A stretch of DNA of 54,749 bases from JAWAFD01 sp964467175 (GTDB taxonomy: Archaea > Micrarchaeota > Micrarchaeia > Anstonellales > J096): positions 1-54,749 of the forward strand of contig CAYXNY010000049.1 of assembly GCA_964467175.1 (NCBI GenBank), written 5' to 3'. This document shows, piece after piece, positions 1-7,796 of this stretch. The position numbers and the translations under genes are program-made. Under the pieces are notes generated by a model. The model searched no databases. It was not told the DNA's origin and saw only the letters and a program-made list of their open reading frames with translations. Each line of letters opens with the position of its first letter. The stretch's first letter is position 1.

Positions 1-462
1 CTAGATTTTTCTATATTTTGCAATTCCCGCAAGCACAAGCAGAATCAGCATGCCGAGCAAAGAACCGCGGCACGGCTCTTCAACTTTTCCGCATTGGAAC
101 GCCACGTTTTTTATGCAGGCATCCGCGGCCGAAAAGCATGAGCGAACAGAACCCTCCCTGCAGTCGGCTTCATCATTTCCAGTAGAGTAACTCGCCTTGC
201 ACGATTCAAGCTGGGAAAGACAGCCGTTGATCTGCTGGCATTCTCCTCGCGCGTACTTTGCGCTGACTATGGGATAGGTTGTGCTTAAACAGCCTATCCC
301 TGAAGCTTTATAGCCTTCGTAGCATGAAGAGTCCATCTTTCCGTATTCATCAAATGGGCAGGAAGCGCATGCCTTTGCGTATGCATCGGAGATGCAACCC
401 GCTGAAAAAGAGCCGGCAAGAACGAAAATCCCGAAGGTGAAGAATAGATTGATTCCTCTCAT
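1..462 (-). CDS. Cys-rich secreted/membrane-anchored protein, unknown
   Basis: I do not recognise a family. The 153-residue product begins with a signal peptide (hydrophobic core at about residues 5-22) and ends with a hydrophobic segment followed by a basic KYRKI tail. This suggests an exported domain held by a C-terminal membrane anchor. The exported part has about 13 cysteines in some 110 residues, which suggests disulphide bonding outside the cell. The ATG at 462 lies about 25 bp from a TATA box at 484-491, so the mRNA is probably leaderless. That box appears to be shared with the divergent TspO-like gene. Confidence 0.7.
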   Translation of the reverse strand: MRGINLFFTFGIFVLAGSFSAGCISDAYAKACASCPFDEYGKMDSSCYEGYKASGIGCLSTTYPIVSAKYARGECQQINGCLSQLESCKASYSTGNDEADCREGSVRSCFSAADACIKNVAFQCGKVEEPCRGSLLGMLILLVLAGIAKYRKI

Positions 463-483
463 GGCAGGATTATGAAAAGCAAC

Positions 484-491
484 TATTAAAA
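484..491. promoter_or_regulatory. Shared TATA box between two divergent leaderless genes
   Basis: TATTAAAA is centred at 487.5, exactly 25.5 bp from the ATG at 462 (minus) and from the ATG at 513 (plus). This is the normal archaeal TATA-to-transcription-start distance in both directions. No other TATA-like tract lies between the genes. It also argues for 513 rather than 492 as the plus-strand start. Confidence 0.55.
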
Positions 492-512
492 ATGTTGTGC
501 GGAAATATTGGC

Positions 513-998
513 ATGAACTGGAATAAAATAAAGGTTCTTGCGGTATGTATTTTTGCCTCTTATTTGGCAGGAATAATAGGAAGCGTATTTACTGCGGAAG
601 GAATACGAAGCGGATGGTATGAAACAATAAAGCCGGATATAGCACCCCCTAATTATGTTTTTCCGATAGCATGGAATATTCTTTATCTTTTAATAGGAAT
701 TTCGCTTTATTATGCGTGGAGTTTGGCTGCGAAGAAGGAAAAAATAAAGGTCGCGGCCTTATATGGAGCAAACCTTTTCCTCAACGCAGCATGGAGCTAC
801 TTCTTTTTCGGCATAAAAGAACTGTTGGGGGCGCTTATAATTTTGGCATTGATATGGGCTTCTATTATCGCAATAATACTCTTTGCTTGGAGGATAAGCA
901 AAAAAGCATCCTTGCTTATGGTTCCCTATTTCCTTTGGGTAAGTTTTGCAGGCATTCTTAACTATTTTGCTTGGAGGATTGCTGCTGGCTATGCATAG
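513..998 (+). CDS. tspO: TspO/MBR family membrane protein
   Basis: TspO/MBR (translocator protein) family: a five-helix integral membrane protein that binds tetrapyrroles and sterol-like ligands in other organisms. Family marks are visible: a Pro-rich loop after helix 1 (KPDIAPPNYVFP), then AWNILYLLIGIS, and an N-x-x-WS-x-x-FFG segment near residues 90-100. The C-terminal helix carries the Trp-rich LNYFAW. Length (161 residues) is normal. I chose ATG 513 because the only TATA box is 25 bp upstream; ATG 492 would overlap that box. No heme genes are nearby, so the ligand is unknown. Confidence 0.85.
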   Translation: MNWNKIKVLAVCIFASYLAGIIGSVFTAEGIRSGWYETIKPDIAPPNYVFPIAWNILYLLIGISLYYAWSLAAKKEKIKVAALYGANLFLNAAWSYFFFGIKELLGALIILALIWASIIAIILFAWRISKKASLLMVPYFLWVSFAGILNYFAWRIAAGYA

Positions 999-1065
999 TT
1001 TTTGTTAAGCGGAGAGGATTGTGGAATAGTTTAACTTTATAAACTCTTTTATTTTATTTTTTCAT

Positions 1066-2508
1066 ATGCGAGGTATTATCATTGTTTCTTTGTTGCTCCT
1101 GCTTTTGGCAGGATGCGTAGGGGAAGGGGTAAAGCCGGTTCCTGAGATAGAGTATTTCAACGCAACACCTGAAGTAATATACAAAGGGGACAGCGCAATT
1201 TTGAGCTGGAAAGTTGTGAATGCAACGAATAAAACAATCGTAGCATTGGATATGGTGCAGGTGGAGCCAGAAGGAAGCATAACGGTGACTCCTGAAGAAA
1301 CTACAAATTATACTCTAAGCGTGGAAGGAAAGAGCAGAACTATTACTGTTTTGGTTCTGCCGGCAGAGGAGGCGGACAGGGACAAAGACGGATATAGGGT
1401 GACCGTGGACTGCGACGACAACAATCCGGCAGTCTACCCCGGCGCAGAGGAGAAATGCAACGGAATAGACGATGACTGCGACGGGCTGGTGGATGAGGAA
1501 AATGCGGCAGGGTGCGTGCTGTATTACTTAGATGTAGACCAAGATAGTTATGGAAGTGTAGAGAAATGCCTGTGCGGTCCTTCCGGCGCTTACACTGCCA
1601 GGAGAGGAGGGGACTGCGACGATAGCGATACAACAGTAAGCCCGCTGGCAATCGAGGTGTGCGATGGGAAGGATAACAACTGCGACGGCAAAATTGATGA
1701 CGGGGAAAACCTTTATGGGTGCGTAAAATTCTACATAGATGAAGATAATGATAAGTATGGAATAGGAATGGGAAAATGCTTGTGTATACCTTTTGATGTT
1801 TACAGAGCAAATGAAAGTGGCGACTGCGACGATACGGATGACGATATAAACCCAGGAGCCAACGAAAAATGCGATGGAAAGGATAATGACTGCGATGGAG
1901 AAATAGATGAGGAGAACGCAGTTGGGTGCAAGTATTACTACAAGGACCAGGATGGCGACGGGTATGGGATAAACAAAAAGAAATGTTTGTGCAAACCAAC
2001 CGGGGAGTACAGGGCAGAAAACGATGGTGACTGCGACGACCTTAATAAGACAATAAATCCTAGACAGAACGAGATATGCAACGGAATAGATGATGACTGC
2101 GACGGGCTGGTGGATGAGGGGATGAATGACGGGTACGAACCCAACAACAACCTAGCAAGCGCAAAGCTTCTCAGCGGCCTGAGCGGAGACTTGGAGGGAA
2201 AGATACTGAAAGGCGATGATGACTACTATAAGGTGCGTGTAGCGAACCTAACAGCAAACATGACAGGAAATGCTGAAATGAGCGTTCCGGAAAGCACGGA
2301 TTTTGATCTGTGCGTGTGCTGGAGCTCAAACCTCACCTCATGCGATTTGGCAGGGTGGGAATGCTCTGAGAACGATAAGGGGATGGCTGAAGAGGCAAGT
2401 GCTTCGGTTGGAGTGGGAGGAATAGAAGGCTACTTTGTAGCTCATGTATTTGCCGTTGGGAATGATTGGAGCTGCAGTAAATACGAGCTTTCGTGGAGCG
2501 TGGGATAG
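1066..2508 (+). CDS. Lipoprotein with four MopE-type DCDD metal-binding repeats
   Basis: A 480-residue surface lipoprotein. The signal peptide ends in a lipobox with Cys17 (LLAGC). An Ig-like beta domain follows (about 28-100). At about 115-350 there are four copies of the MopE-type motif DCDD...C(N/D)GxD(D/N)(D/N)CDG, separated by three copies of a YYxDxDxDxYG...CLC-x-P spacer, a period of about 70 residues. The C-terminal 120 residues resemble a pre-peptidase (PPC) domain beginning YEPNNN. The Asp-rich loops suggest Ca2+ or other metal binding, as in MopE and thrombospondin-like proteins; the role is probably adhesive or structural. A TATA box near 1035-1045 gives a leaderless mRNA. No enzyme domain is seen. 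Confidence 0.85.
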   Translation: MRGIIIVSLLLLLLAGCVGEGVKPVPEIEYFNATPEVIYKGDSAILSWKVVNATNKTIVALDMVQVEPEGSITVTPEETTNYTLSVEGKSRTITVLVLPAEEADRDKDGYRVTVDCDDNNPAVYPGAEEKCNGIDDDCDGLVDEENAAGCVLYYLDVDQDSYGSVEKCLCGPSGAYTARRGGDCDDSDTTVSPLAIEVCDGKDNNCDGKIDDGENLYGCVKFYIDEDNDKYGIGMGKCLCIPFDVYRANESGDCDDTDDDINPGANEKCDGKDNDCDGEIDEENAVGCKYYYKDQDGDGYGINKKKCLCKPTGEYRAENDGDCDDLNKTINPRQNEICNGIDDDCDGLVDEGMNDGYEPNNNLASAKLLSGLSGDLEGKILKGDDDYYKVRVANLTANMTGNAEMSVPESTDFDLCVCWSSNLTSCDLAGWECSENDKGMAEEASASVGVGGIEGYFVAHVFAVGNDWSCSKYELSWSVG

Positions 2509-2509
2509 G

Positions 2510-2517
2510 TTTAAATA
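2510..2517 (+). promoter_or_regulatory. TATA box of the ribosomal stalk operon
   Basis: TTTAAATA directly follows the previous stop codon. The predicted transcription start is near 2540, giving a leader of about 40 nt that contains the hairpin listed separately. Confidence 0.6.
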
Positions 2518-2552
2518 TTTTTCTGAGCAGAAAGACCAAACCACCGTTGGAA

Positions 2553-2571
2553 CCACTCCATAGCAGAGTGG
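2553..2571 (+). promoter_or_regulatory. Leader hairpin next to the uL1 Shine-Dalgarno
   Basis: CCACTC (2553-2558) pairs perfectly with GAGTGG (2566-2571) around a 7-nt loop. The 3' arm abuts the Shine-Dalgarno GGAGGGG (2571-2577) of uL1. L1 is known to autoregulate its operon in other archaea by binding its own mRNA, so this is a candidate control site. The resemblance to the L1 rRNA site was not tested. Confidence 0.35.
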
Positions 2572-2581
2572 GAGGGGTAGC

Positions 2582-3226
2582 ATGGAAATTACTGAAAAAA
2601 AAATAAAGCACGCGGTTGAAGAGATGCTGAAGGAGAAGGGAAAAAGAAAGTTCAGGCAGAGCGTTGAGCTTATAATAAACTTCAAGGGAGTAGATTTTAC
2701 AAAGGCAGAGAACCGGCTGAATCTAGACATAACAATGCCGAAAGGGATGGGGGGAAAGGAGAACAAGGTTGTTGTGATAGGGGAGGAGACAACAACGCAC
2801 AACGCGAAAAAACTCGGAGCGGACATTACTGTAACGATAAATGAACTTGATGGGTTTGGGAAGGACGTTAAAACCTTGAAAAAAATAGCAAAGAACCATG
2901 TATTCCTAGCAGAGCCGAAAGCCATGGGTGTTGCGGCAAAAAATCTTGCGAAGGTGCTTGGACCAAGAGGGAAGATACCCTCGCCTCTTGTTGGCGACCT
3001 GAAGCAGGCGATAGAGCGGGCGAGGAAAACAGTCAAGCTGCAGACAAAGGGAAAATACCTGCCGACGGTGCAGTGCTTTGTTGGAACTGAGGAGATGGGC
3101 GCAGATGAGCTCAAGGATAACATAGAAGAAGTTTTTGAGAGAATAAAAACAAAGGTTTCCGCCGGGAATATAAAAAGCGCATTCGTCAAGCTTACGATGG
3201 GCAAGCCGGTGAAGATTGCAGGGTGA
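2582..3226 (+). CDS. rpl1: 50S ribosomal protein uL1 (L1)
   Basis: uL1 forms the mobile L1 stalk at the ribosomal E site and binds 23S rRNA; in archaea it also represses its own operon. The 214-residue length is normal. The family signature is present at residues 125-145 (AKVLGPRGKIPSPL), with the usual two-domain arrangement and the terminal T(M/L)GKPVK motif. The start ATG has a strong Shine-Dalgarno (GGAGGGG). First gene of uL1-uL10-P1, which are separated by 4 and 17 nt. L11, often found upstream, is absent here. Confidence 0.97.
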   Translation: MEITEKKIKHAVEEMLKEKGKRKFRQSVELIINFKGVDFTKAENRLNLDITMPKGMGGKENKVVVIGEETTTHNAKKLGADITVTINELDGFGKDVKTLKKIAKNHVFLAEPKAMGVAAKNLAKVLGPRGKIPSPLVGDLKQAIERARKTVKLQTKGKYLPTVQCFVGTEEMGADELKDNIEEVFERIKTKVSAGNIKSAFVKLTMGKPVKIAG

Positions 3227-3230
3227 GGAT

Positions 3231-4109
3231 ATGAGGAAAGACTATAAGCTAAATGAAGAGAAAGCCTCTGTTGTTGGAAAGAAAAAGAAGGTTCAGGAAA
3301 TTGTGGACATGCTAAAAAAACGCAGTGGGATTGTAATAGTGGATTTGAGGAACACGCCGGACAGGCTTTTGCAGAAGATAAAGAAAAGGATTAGGGACGA
3401 GTTTAAGGGGGAAATGAAGGTTGCGAAAAAAACCGTGCTCGCAAGGGCTGTTTTGGAGGCGAAAAGGCCCAAGCAGCTCATTGAAAATGTTGATTTCCCT
3501 GCTGGGATAATAGCGATAGACGAATCGCCCTACAGGGTCGCGGTGTTTTTCAACCAAAATACATTGGAAATGCCAGCGAAGGTGGGGCAGGTTGCGCCTT
3601 ATGAAATAATTGTGCCGGAAGGGGAAACGGACCTGCCGGCAGGACCGGCTCTTTCCGAACTGAAAAGTGCGGGGCTTAATGTCAAGATAGATAAAGGAAA
3701 AATTGTTGTTGCAAAAGACAGCGTAATCGCAAAGGAAGGGGAAACGCTTACAGCAATAAAGGTTAAGGCGCTGCAAACGCTGGGAATAAGGCCGTTCAGG
3801 GCCAAGGTGGTGTACTACATAGGGTACGACGGGAAAACGGTGTTCAAAAAAGAAGATGTAGGCATAATGCCTGAAGAGGTCGCAGAAAAAATAGAAAAGG
3901 AATTAAGGGACGCGTTCAACCTTAGCGTAAATGCAGCCTATCCTACAAAACAGAATATAGAGATGCTCCTGCGGAACGCATTTTCGCAGGCGAGGAATGT
4001 AGGCATAAACGGTTCGTTGTATTCTGATGCTTCTATAGAGCAGCTTCTCCTGTCTGCTTTAAGGCAGGCAGGTGCTCTGGAAGGGATGAAAAAGGAGGGT
4101 GGCAGTTGA
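3231..4109 (+). CDS. rpl10: 50S ribosomal protein uL10 (P0), without the acidic tail
   Basis: Stalk base protein that anchors P1 dimers and recruits translational GTPases. The N-terminal rRNA-binding domain and the archaeal insertion domain (about 105-205) are visible, followed by helical P1-binding segments to about residue 285. The product is 292 residues and ends ALEGMKKEGGS. Most archaeal uL10 proteins continue into an Ala/Glu-rich segment ending GLGxLFG, like P1; here the stop comes first. ATG 3231 is chosen because it has the Shine-Dalgarno GGTGAGG; an upstream in-frame TTG (3216) has none. Confidence 0.95.
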   Translation: MRKDYKLNEEKASVVGKKKKVQEIVDMLKKRSGIVIVDLRNTPDRLLQKIKKRIRDEFKGEMKVAKKTVLARAVLEAKRPKQLIENVDFPAGIIAIDESPYRVAVFFNQNTLEMPAKVGQVAPYEIIVPEGETDLPAGPALSELKSAGLNVKIDKGKIVVAKDSVIAKEGETLTAIKVKALQTLGIRPFRAKVVYYIGYDGKTVFKKEDVGIMPEEVAEKIEKELRDAFNLSVNAAYPTKQNIEMLLRNAFSQARNVGINGSLYSDASIEQLLLSALRQAGALEGMKKEGGS

Positions 4110-4126
4110 AAAAATGAGGTGAGAAT

Positions 4127-4432
4127 ATGAAAATTGACCCATACTTGCATGCGGTTTTGCTCCTTCATGGAGCCGGAAAAGAGATAAACGCAGACAGCAT
4201 AGTGGCGGTTGTAAAGGCCGCGGGCGTAGAACCCGACGAAGCAAAGGCAAAGGTTCTTGCTGAAGCTGTGAAAGGCGTGAACTTTGAGGACCTGCTCAAG
4301 AATGTTGCGGTCGCCGCGCCTGTTGCAGCAGCGCCTGTCGCTGGAGCACCGGCTGAAAAGAAGGAGGAGAAGAAAGAGGAGAAGAAAAGTGAAGAGGAAG
4401 CCGCGGCTGGATTGGCGAACCTTTTCGGCTAA
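4127..4432 (+). CDS. rpl12: 50S ribosomal protein P1 (archaeal L12)
   Basis: Acidic stalk protein present as dimers on uL10; its tail contacts elongation factors. It is 101 residues with the classical layout: helical dimerisation domain (1-58), Ala/Pro hinge (about 60-77), Lys/Glu-rich segment, and the conserved tail EEEAAAGLANLFG. It is preceded by a GAGGTGAG Shine-Dalgarno 17 nt after uL10. A T-rich terminator follows at once. Since uL10 lacks its own copy of this tail, P1 would provide the only factor-binding peptides on the stalk. Confidence 0.97.
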   Translation: MKIDPYLHAVLLLHGAGKEINADSIVAVVKAAGVEPDEAKAKVLAEAVKGVNFEDLLKNVAVAAPVAAAPVAGAPAEKKEEKKEEKKSEEEAAAGLANLFG

Positions 4433-4436
4433 ATTC

Positions 4437-4459
4437 TTCCTTTTTTTTTATTTATTTTT
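4437..4459 (+). terminator. T-rich terminator after the stalk operon
   Basis: A tract of nine T followed by interrupted T runs begins 5 nt after the P1 stop. This is the usual intrinsic signal for archaeal RNA polymerase. The converging kinase gene ends at 4478. Confidence 0.6.
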
Positions 4460-4477
4460 CTGACTTGGCGGGCCAAT

Positions 4478-5383
4478 TTAAAATTTCCATTTAAGTTTTT
4501 TTGCCATTTCCATAATCTCAAAAAAAGAAGGGGCGTAGAACCCGTAGTGCATTACCTTAACTGCCGCAGCGAGTTCTGCTAAAAGAAGGGCTTTTTTTAT
4601 TGGATAATTTTTGTCATAGAAAAAGTGGATGAACGCAGCACCTATAACATCCCCAACCGCGGTTGCATCCAACACATCAACCGGCGCTATCCGCTGGGAG
4701 TATATTTTTTTACCATCTGAAAAAATAAGTCCGTTTTCAGCCTTAAATAGAACGTGCTTAACTCCAAAATCTTGGAGAATTTTAACCGCCTTTTCAGGGG
4801 GGGTTTTAGTTCCGGCGATTATTTCCGCCTCTTTTCCTTCAATGAAGATGGTGTGCGCGGAAGAAAGAATGTTTTTGATTTTAGACGCTGGGAGGGAAAG
4901 CCCGTAGCCCGGGTCTATGAAAAGCTTGGTTCCTTTTTTCTTTTTTTCTATTATTTTCTCCGCAATCTCCTTCTCAACATCCGAAATGTGTATGATATCA
5001 AAACGCTCCAAAGGCGAGAAATCCCTGTTTATCAGCGTTTCGTTCGCCCCTCTCCAGAATATCATTCTTTTCTGTCTCCCTTCAGTGACGACTATAACTG
5101 TTCCGTTTTTTTCGTTCAAAGTTGCGATGTGTTCTGTATTTACAGAGTAGGAGGCAAGGTCGCCGAAAACCGCCTGGGAAAAATCCCTTCCGGCGTTTGC
5201 AAAAAGCCATGTTTTGCTTCCGAATTTTGAGAGAGAGCGGGCGTAGTTTGTCGCGCTTCCGCCCACCTTTTCTTCAAAATACTCTGCCTTCGCCCTTTTT
5301 CCTATGTACGCGCCTGCCTTTGCAATAATGTCCCTGTTTATGTTTCCGACAACTGCAATATTGAGTTGAGGCATAAAAATCAT
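4478..5383 (-). CDS. PfkB/ribokinase-family sugar or nucleoside kinase
   Basis: Ribokinase-fold kinase, 301 residues. The N-terminal GNINRDI strand, the glycine pair GGSATNYARSLSKFG (about 41-55) that contacts the sugar, and a C-terminal catalytic segment DATAVGD (about 235) are visible. The catalytic Asp is kept, but the usual anion-hole GAGD reads AVGD. Substrate cannot be assigned. The start overlaps the PEP synthase stop as ATGA, so the two are probably translationally coupled; an internal ATG at 5374 is possible. The pairing suggests a role in central carbon metabolism, but this is inference. Confidence 0.85.
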   Translation of the reverse strand: MIFMPQLNIAVVGNINRDIIAKAGAYIGKRAKAEYFEEKVGGSATNYARSLSKFGSKTWLFANAGRDFSQAVFGDLASYSVNTEHIATLNEKNGTVIVVTEGRQKRMIFWRGANETLINRDFSPLERFDIIHISDVEKEIAEKIIEKKKKGTKLFIDPGYGLSLPASKIKNILSSAHTIFIEGKEAEIIAGTKTPPEKAVKILQDFGVKHVLFKAENGLIFSDGKKIYSQRIAPVDVLDATAVGDVIGAAFIHFFYDKNYPIKKALLLAELAAAVKVMHYGFYAPSFFEIMEMAKKLKWKF

Positions 5384-7740
5384 TGAATGCCGTTCTTATC
5401 CTTTATCTTGAGATGCTCGGAGATTTCCGAGAGTTTTTTGAGCATTATCTTCCTTTCTGCTGAAGCGACGATGTTTCTCGTTCTCTCAACCGCATCGGGG
5501 TTTACGCTCATGCTTGTTATTCCAAATTCAACGAGTTTTTCTGCGAATTCCGGGTAGACGCTGGGCGCCTGTCCGCAGAGAGAAACTGTAATGTTGTATT
5601 TCCGGCATGTTTTTATCACATGTTTAAGCGCCCTGAGGACCGCATCGTTCCTTTCATCAAACTCCCTTCCCAGGGTTGCGTTGTCCCGGTCTATTCCAAG
5701 CACAAGCTGAGTGAGGTCGTTTGTACCTATGCTCACACCATCTATCCCTTCCTCGGCAAACTTGTCTATAAGGAAAACTGTGCTCGGAACCTCAACCATT
5801 ATCCAAAGCTTGAAGTCTCTTGTTCTGTAGATTCCAACTTCCTTAAGTATCTCTTTTATCGCCCTTATCTCGCCTATCCTCCTTACAAATGGTATCATGA
5901 GCCAAAGGTTTTTCAGCCCGAACTCATCTCTCACCTTCTTCATTGCCTTAAGCTCCATCTTGAAAAGCTCTGGCTCTTTTATGTAGCGCACCGCCCCCCT
6001 GTAGCCCATCATGGGGTTTGCCTCCTCTGACTCGTACTTTTCTCCTCCTTTTAAATTTCTGTACTCATTTGTTTTGAAGTCTGTTGCGCGGTACACAACA
6101 GGCCTTGGGTAGAACGCCGCGGCAAATTTTCTCATCCCCTCAGCAAGCTTGTCTATAAACTCCTGCTCCCTTCCATCTTCAAGCATCTTTTTAGGATGCT
6201 CTCCTATTCCTGCGATCATGAACTCCGCGCGGAGCAGGCCGACGCCGTCTACTGGAAGTTTGGAAATTTTTTCCGCAAGGTCAGGCTCCGCCAAATTAAC
6301 GTATATTTTTGTAGCGGTGATGACAGGGCCGGCGGCTGAAACTAGCGACGGCTTTTCTTCTGTCGGAACAGCAACCGCAACCTTTCCGGAATAAACTATC
6401 CCCCCGCTTCCATCCACAGTTATTTCCATTCCTTCTTTTAGCACCTCGGTCGCGTTTCCTGTGCCGACTATGCAGGGAATGCCAAGCTCCCTGCTAACTA
6501 TTGCTGCATGAGAGGTCATCCCGCCCTCATCGGTAACTATCGCACTCGCCTTTTTCATGGCAGGAACAAAATCCGGCGTGGTCATTTTTGCAACGAGAAC
6601 ATCGCCGCTCTCTATTTTGCCGATCTCGCTGGAATCTTTAATAATCTTTGCGACTCCCATACCGACCCCGGGCGAAGCTGGAAGCCCCTTTACGATCATT
6701 GTTGCTTCTCCCACCGCTCCTTTCTCACCTTTTTTCTTTTGCATTTTTTCAATCCCCACAATTTCCCTTATTTTTGGTTTTCCTTTCAGCGTTGTGATGG
6801 GCCTTGCCTGTACGATGTATATTTTTCCGTCTTCTATCGCCCATTCAATATCCTGCGGAAAATCGTAATGTTTCTCTATATCTATGCAGTATTTTGCGAG
6901 CATCAGAATCTCATCGTCGCTTATCTTCTGCTTTTTCTGCATGTCCCTTTCAACCGGCACCCGCTCGTTTTTATCACCAACGCGCGCGAGCTTCCAGGTT
7001 TGCGTGCTTATATCCTTGCTCACTATTTCCATGCTATTTTTGTTTATCCGGTAGGTATCGGGCGTTATCTGGCCGGAAACAACCGTCTCCCCAAGCCCGT
7101 ATCCCGCCTCTATGGTTAAAATGTCGTAATCCTCGCTTATCGGGTCGACGGTGAAAGCAACCCCTGCTGTTTTGCTCTCAACCATTTTTTGCACAACCGC
7201 TGCGAGCCCGACTTTCATATGGTCAAACCCCTTCTGCGCCCTGTAAAAAATAACCCTCGGCTCAAAAAGGGATGCCCAGTCCTCTTTAACCGCTTCAACA
7301 ACATCCCCCTCCTCGACTACATTTAGGAGGGTTTTCTGCTGGCCTGCAAAGCTCGCTTCAGGGAGGTCCTCGGCTGTTGCGGAGCTTCTAACCGCAACAT
7401 AAACAGTTTTCCCTTCTCTTTTGCAAAGCTCCCTGTATGCTTCTATTATCTCTTTTTTTACATCGGGCGGAATCTCCCCGCTCATTATGAGCTCTTTGAT
7501 TCTCTGGGAGGCGGATTCGAGCATTTTTGTATTATTAACATCCAGGTCGGTAAGGATGTCTTTTATCAGGTCGCTTAATTCGTTGTGCTCAAGATGTTTG
7601 AAGTATGCGTTCGCCGTAACAACAAAACCGGGAGGCACAGGAAATCCCGAGTTGATCATCTCCCCCAGGTTTGCTCCCTTTCCTCCGGCTATACCTACAT
7701 CTTTTTTTCCCAATTCCTCAAACCATTTTATATATTTCAT
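5380..7740 (-). CDS. ppsA: Phosphoenolpyruvate synthase (pyruvate, water dikinase)
   Basis: Converts pyruvate, ATP and water to PEP, AMP and phosphate, the entry step of gluconeogenesis; some archaeal enzymes also run in reverse. The 786-residue protein has an N-terminal ATP-grasp domain (GGKGANLGEM near 20), the swivelling phospho-His domain with GGMTSHAA (catalytic His411), and a C-terminal PEP-binding barrel ending in the SLCGQAPS segment (Cys acid/base). ATG 7740 is chosen because the Shine-Dalgarno AGGTGG lies 5 nt upstream; GTG 7749 is inside that site. First gene of a two-gene operon with the PfkB kinase. Confidence 0.96.
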   Translation of the reverse strand: MKYIKWFEELGKKDVGIAGGKGANLGEMINSGFPVPPGFVVTANAYFKHLEHNELSDLIKDILTDLDVNNTKMLESASQRIKELIMSGEIPPDVKKEIIEAYRELCKREGKTVYVAVRSSATAEDLPEASFAGQQKTLLNVVEEGDVVEAVKEDWASLFEPRVIFYRAQKGFDHMKVGLAAVVQKMVESKTAGVAFTVDPISEDYDILTIEAGYGLGETVVSGQITPDTYRINKNSMEIVSKDISTQTWKLARVGDKNERVPVERDMQKKQKISDDEILMLAKYCIDIEKHYDFPQDIEWAIEDGKIYIVQARPITTLKGKPKIREIVGIEKMQKKKGEKGAVGEATMIVKGLPASPGVGMGVAKIIKDSSEIGKIESGDVLVAKMTTPDFVPAMKKASAIVTDEGGMTSHAAIVSRELGIPCIVGTGNATEVLKEGMEITVDGSGGIVYSGKVAVAVPTEEKPSLVSAAGPVITATKIYVNLAEPDLAEKISKLPVDGVGLLRAEFMIAGIGEHPKKMLEDGREQEFIDKLAEGMRKFAAAFYPRPVVYRATDFKTNEYRNLKGGEKYESEEANPMMGYRGAVRYIKEPELFKMELKAMKKVRDEFGLKNLWLMIPFVRRIGEIRAIKEILKEVGIYRTRDFKLWIMVEVPSTVFLIDKFAEEGIDGVSIGTNDLTQLVLGIDRDNATLGREFDERNDAVLRALKHVIKTCRKYNITVSLCGQAPSVYPEFAEKLVEFGITSMSVNPDAVERTRNIVASAERKIMLKKLSEISEHLKIKDKNGIQ

Positions 7741-7796
7741 AAATTCCACCTTCTATTGCTTAAAAAGTAAAATGGATAGAAAGAAAAAGTTTATAT

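Noticed and set aside
492..512. Earlier ATG for the TspO-like gene
   Set aside because: It overlaps the TATA box needed for transcription and adds residues not seen in the family.
1343..1999. Long minus-strand frame opposite the MopE lipoprotein
   Set aside because: It is a shadow of the repetitive Asp/Cys codons; its His/Arg/Ser-rich translation has no domain and no promoter.
2338..3204. 288-codon minus-strand frame over uL1
   Set aside because: Entirely antisense to uL1; Ser/Phe/Pro-rich translation typical of shadows.
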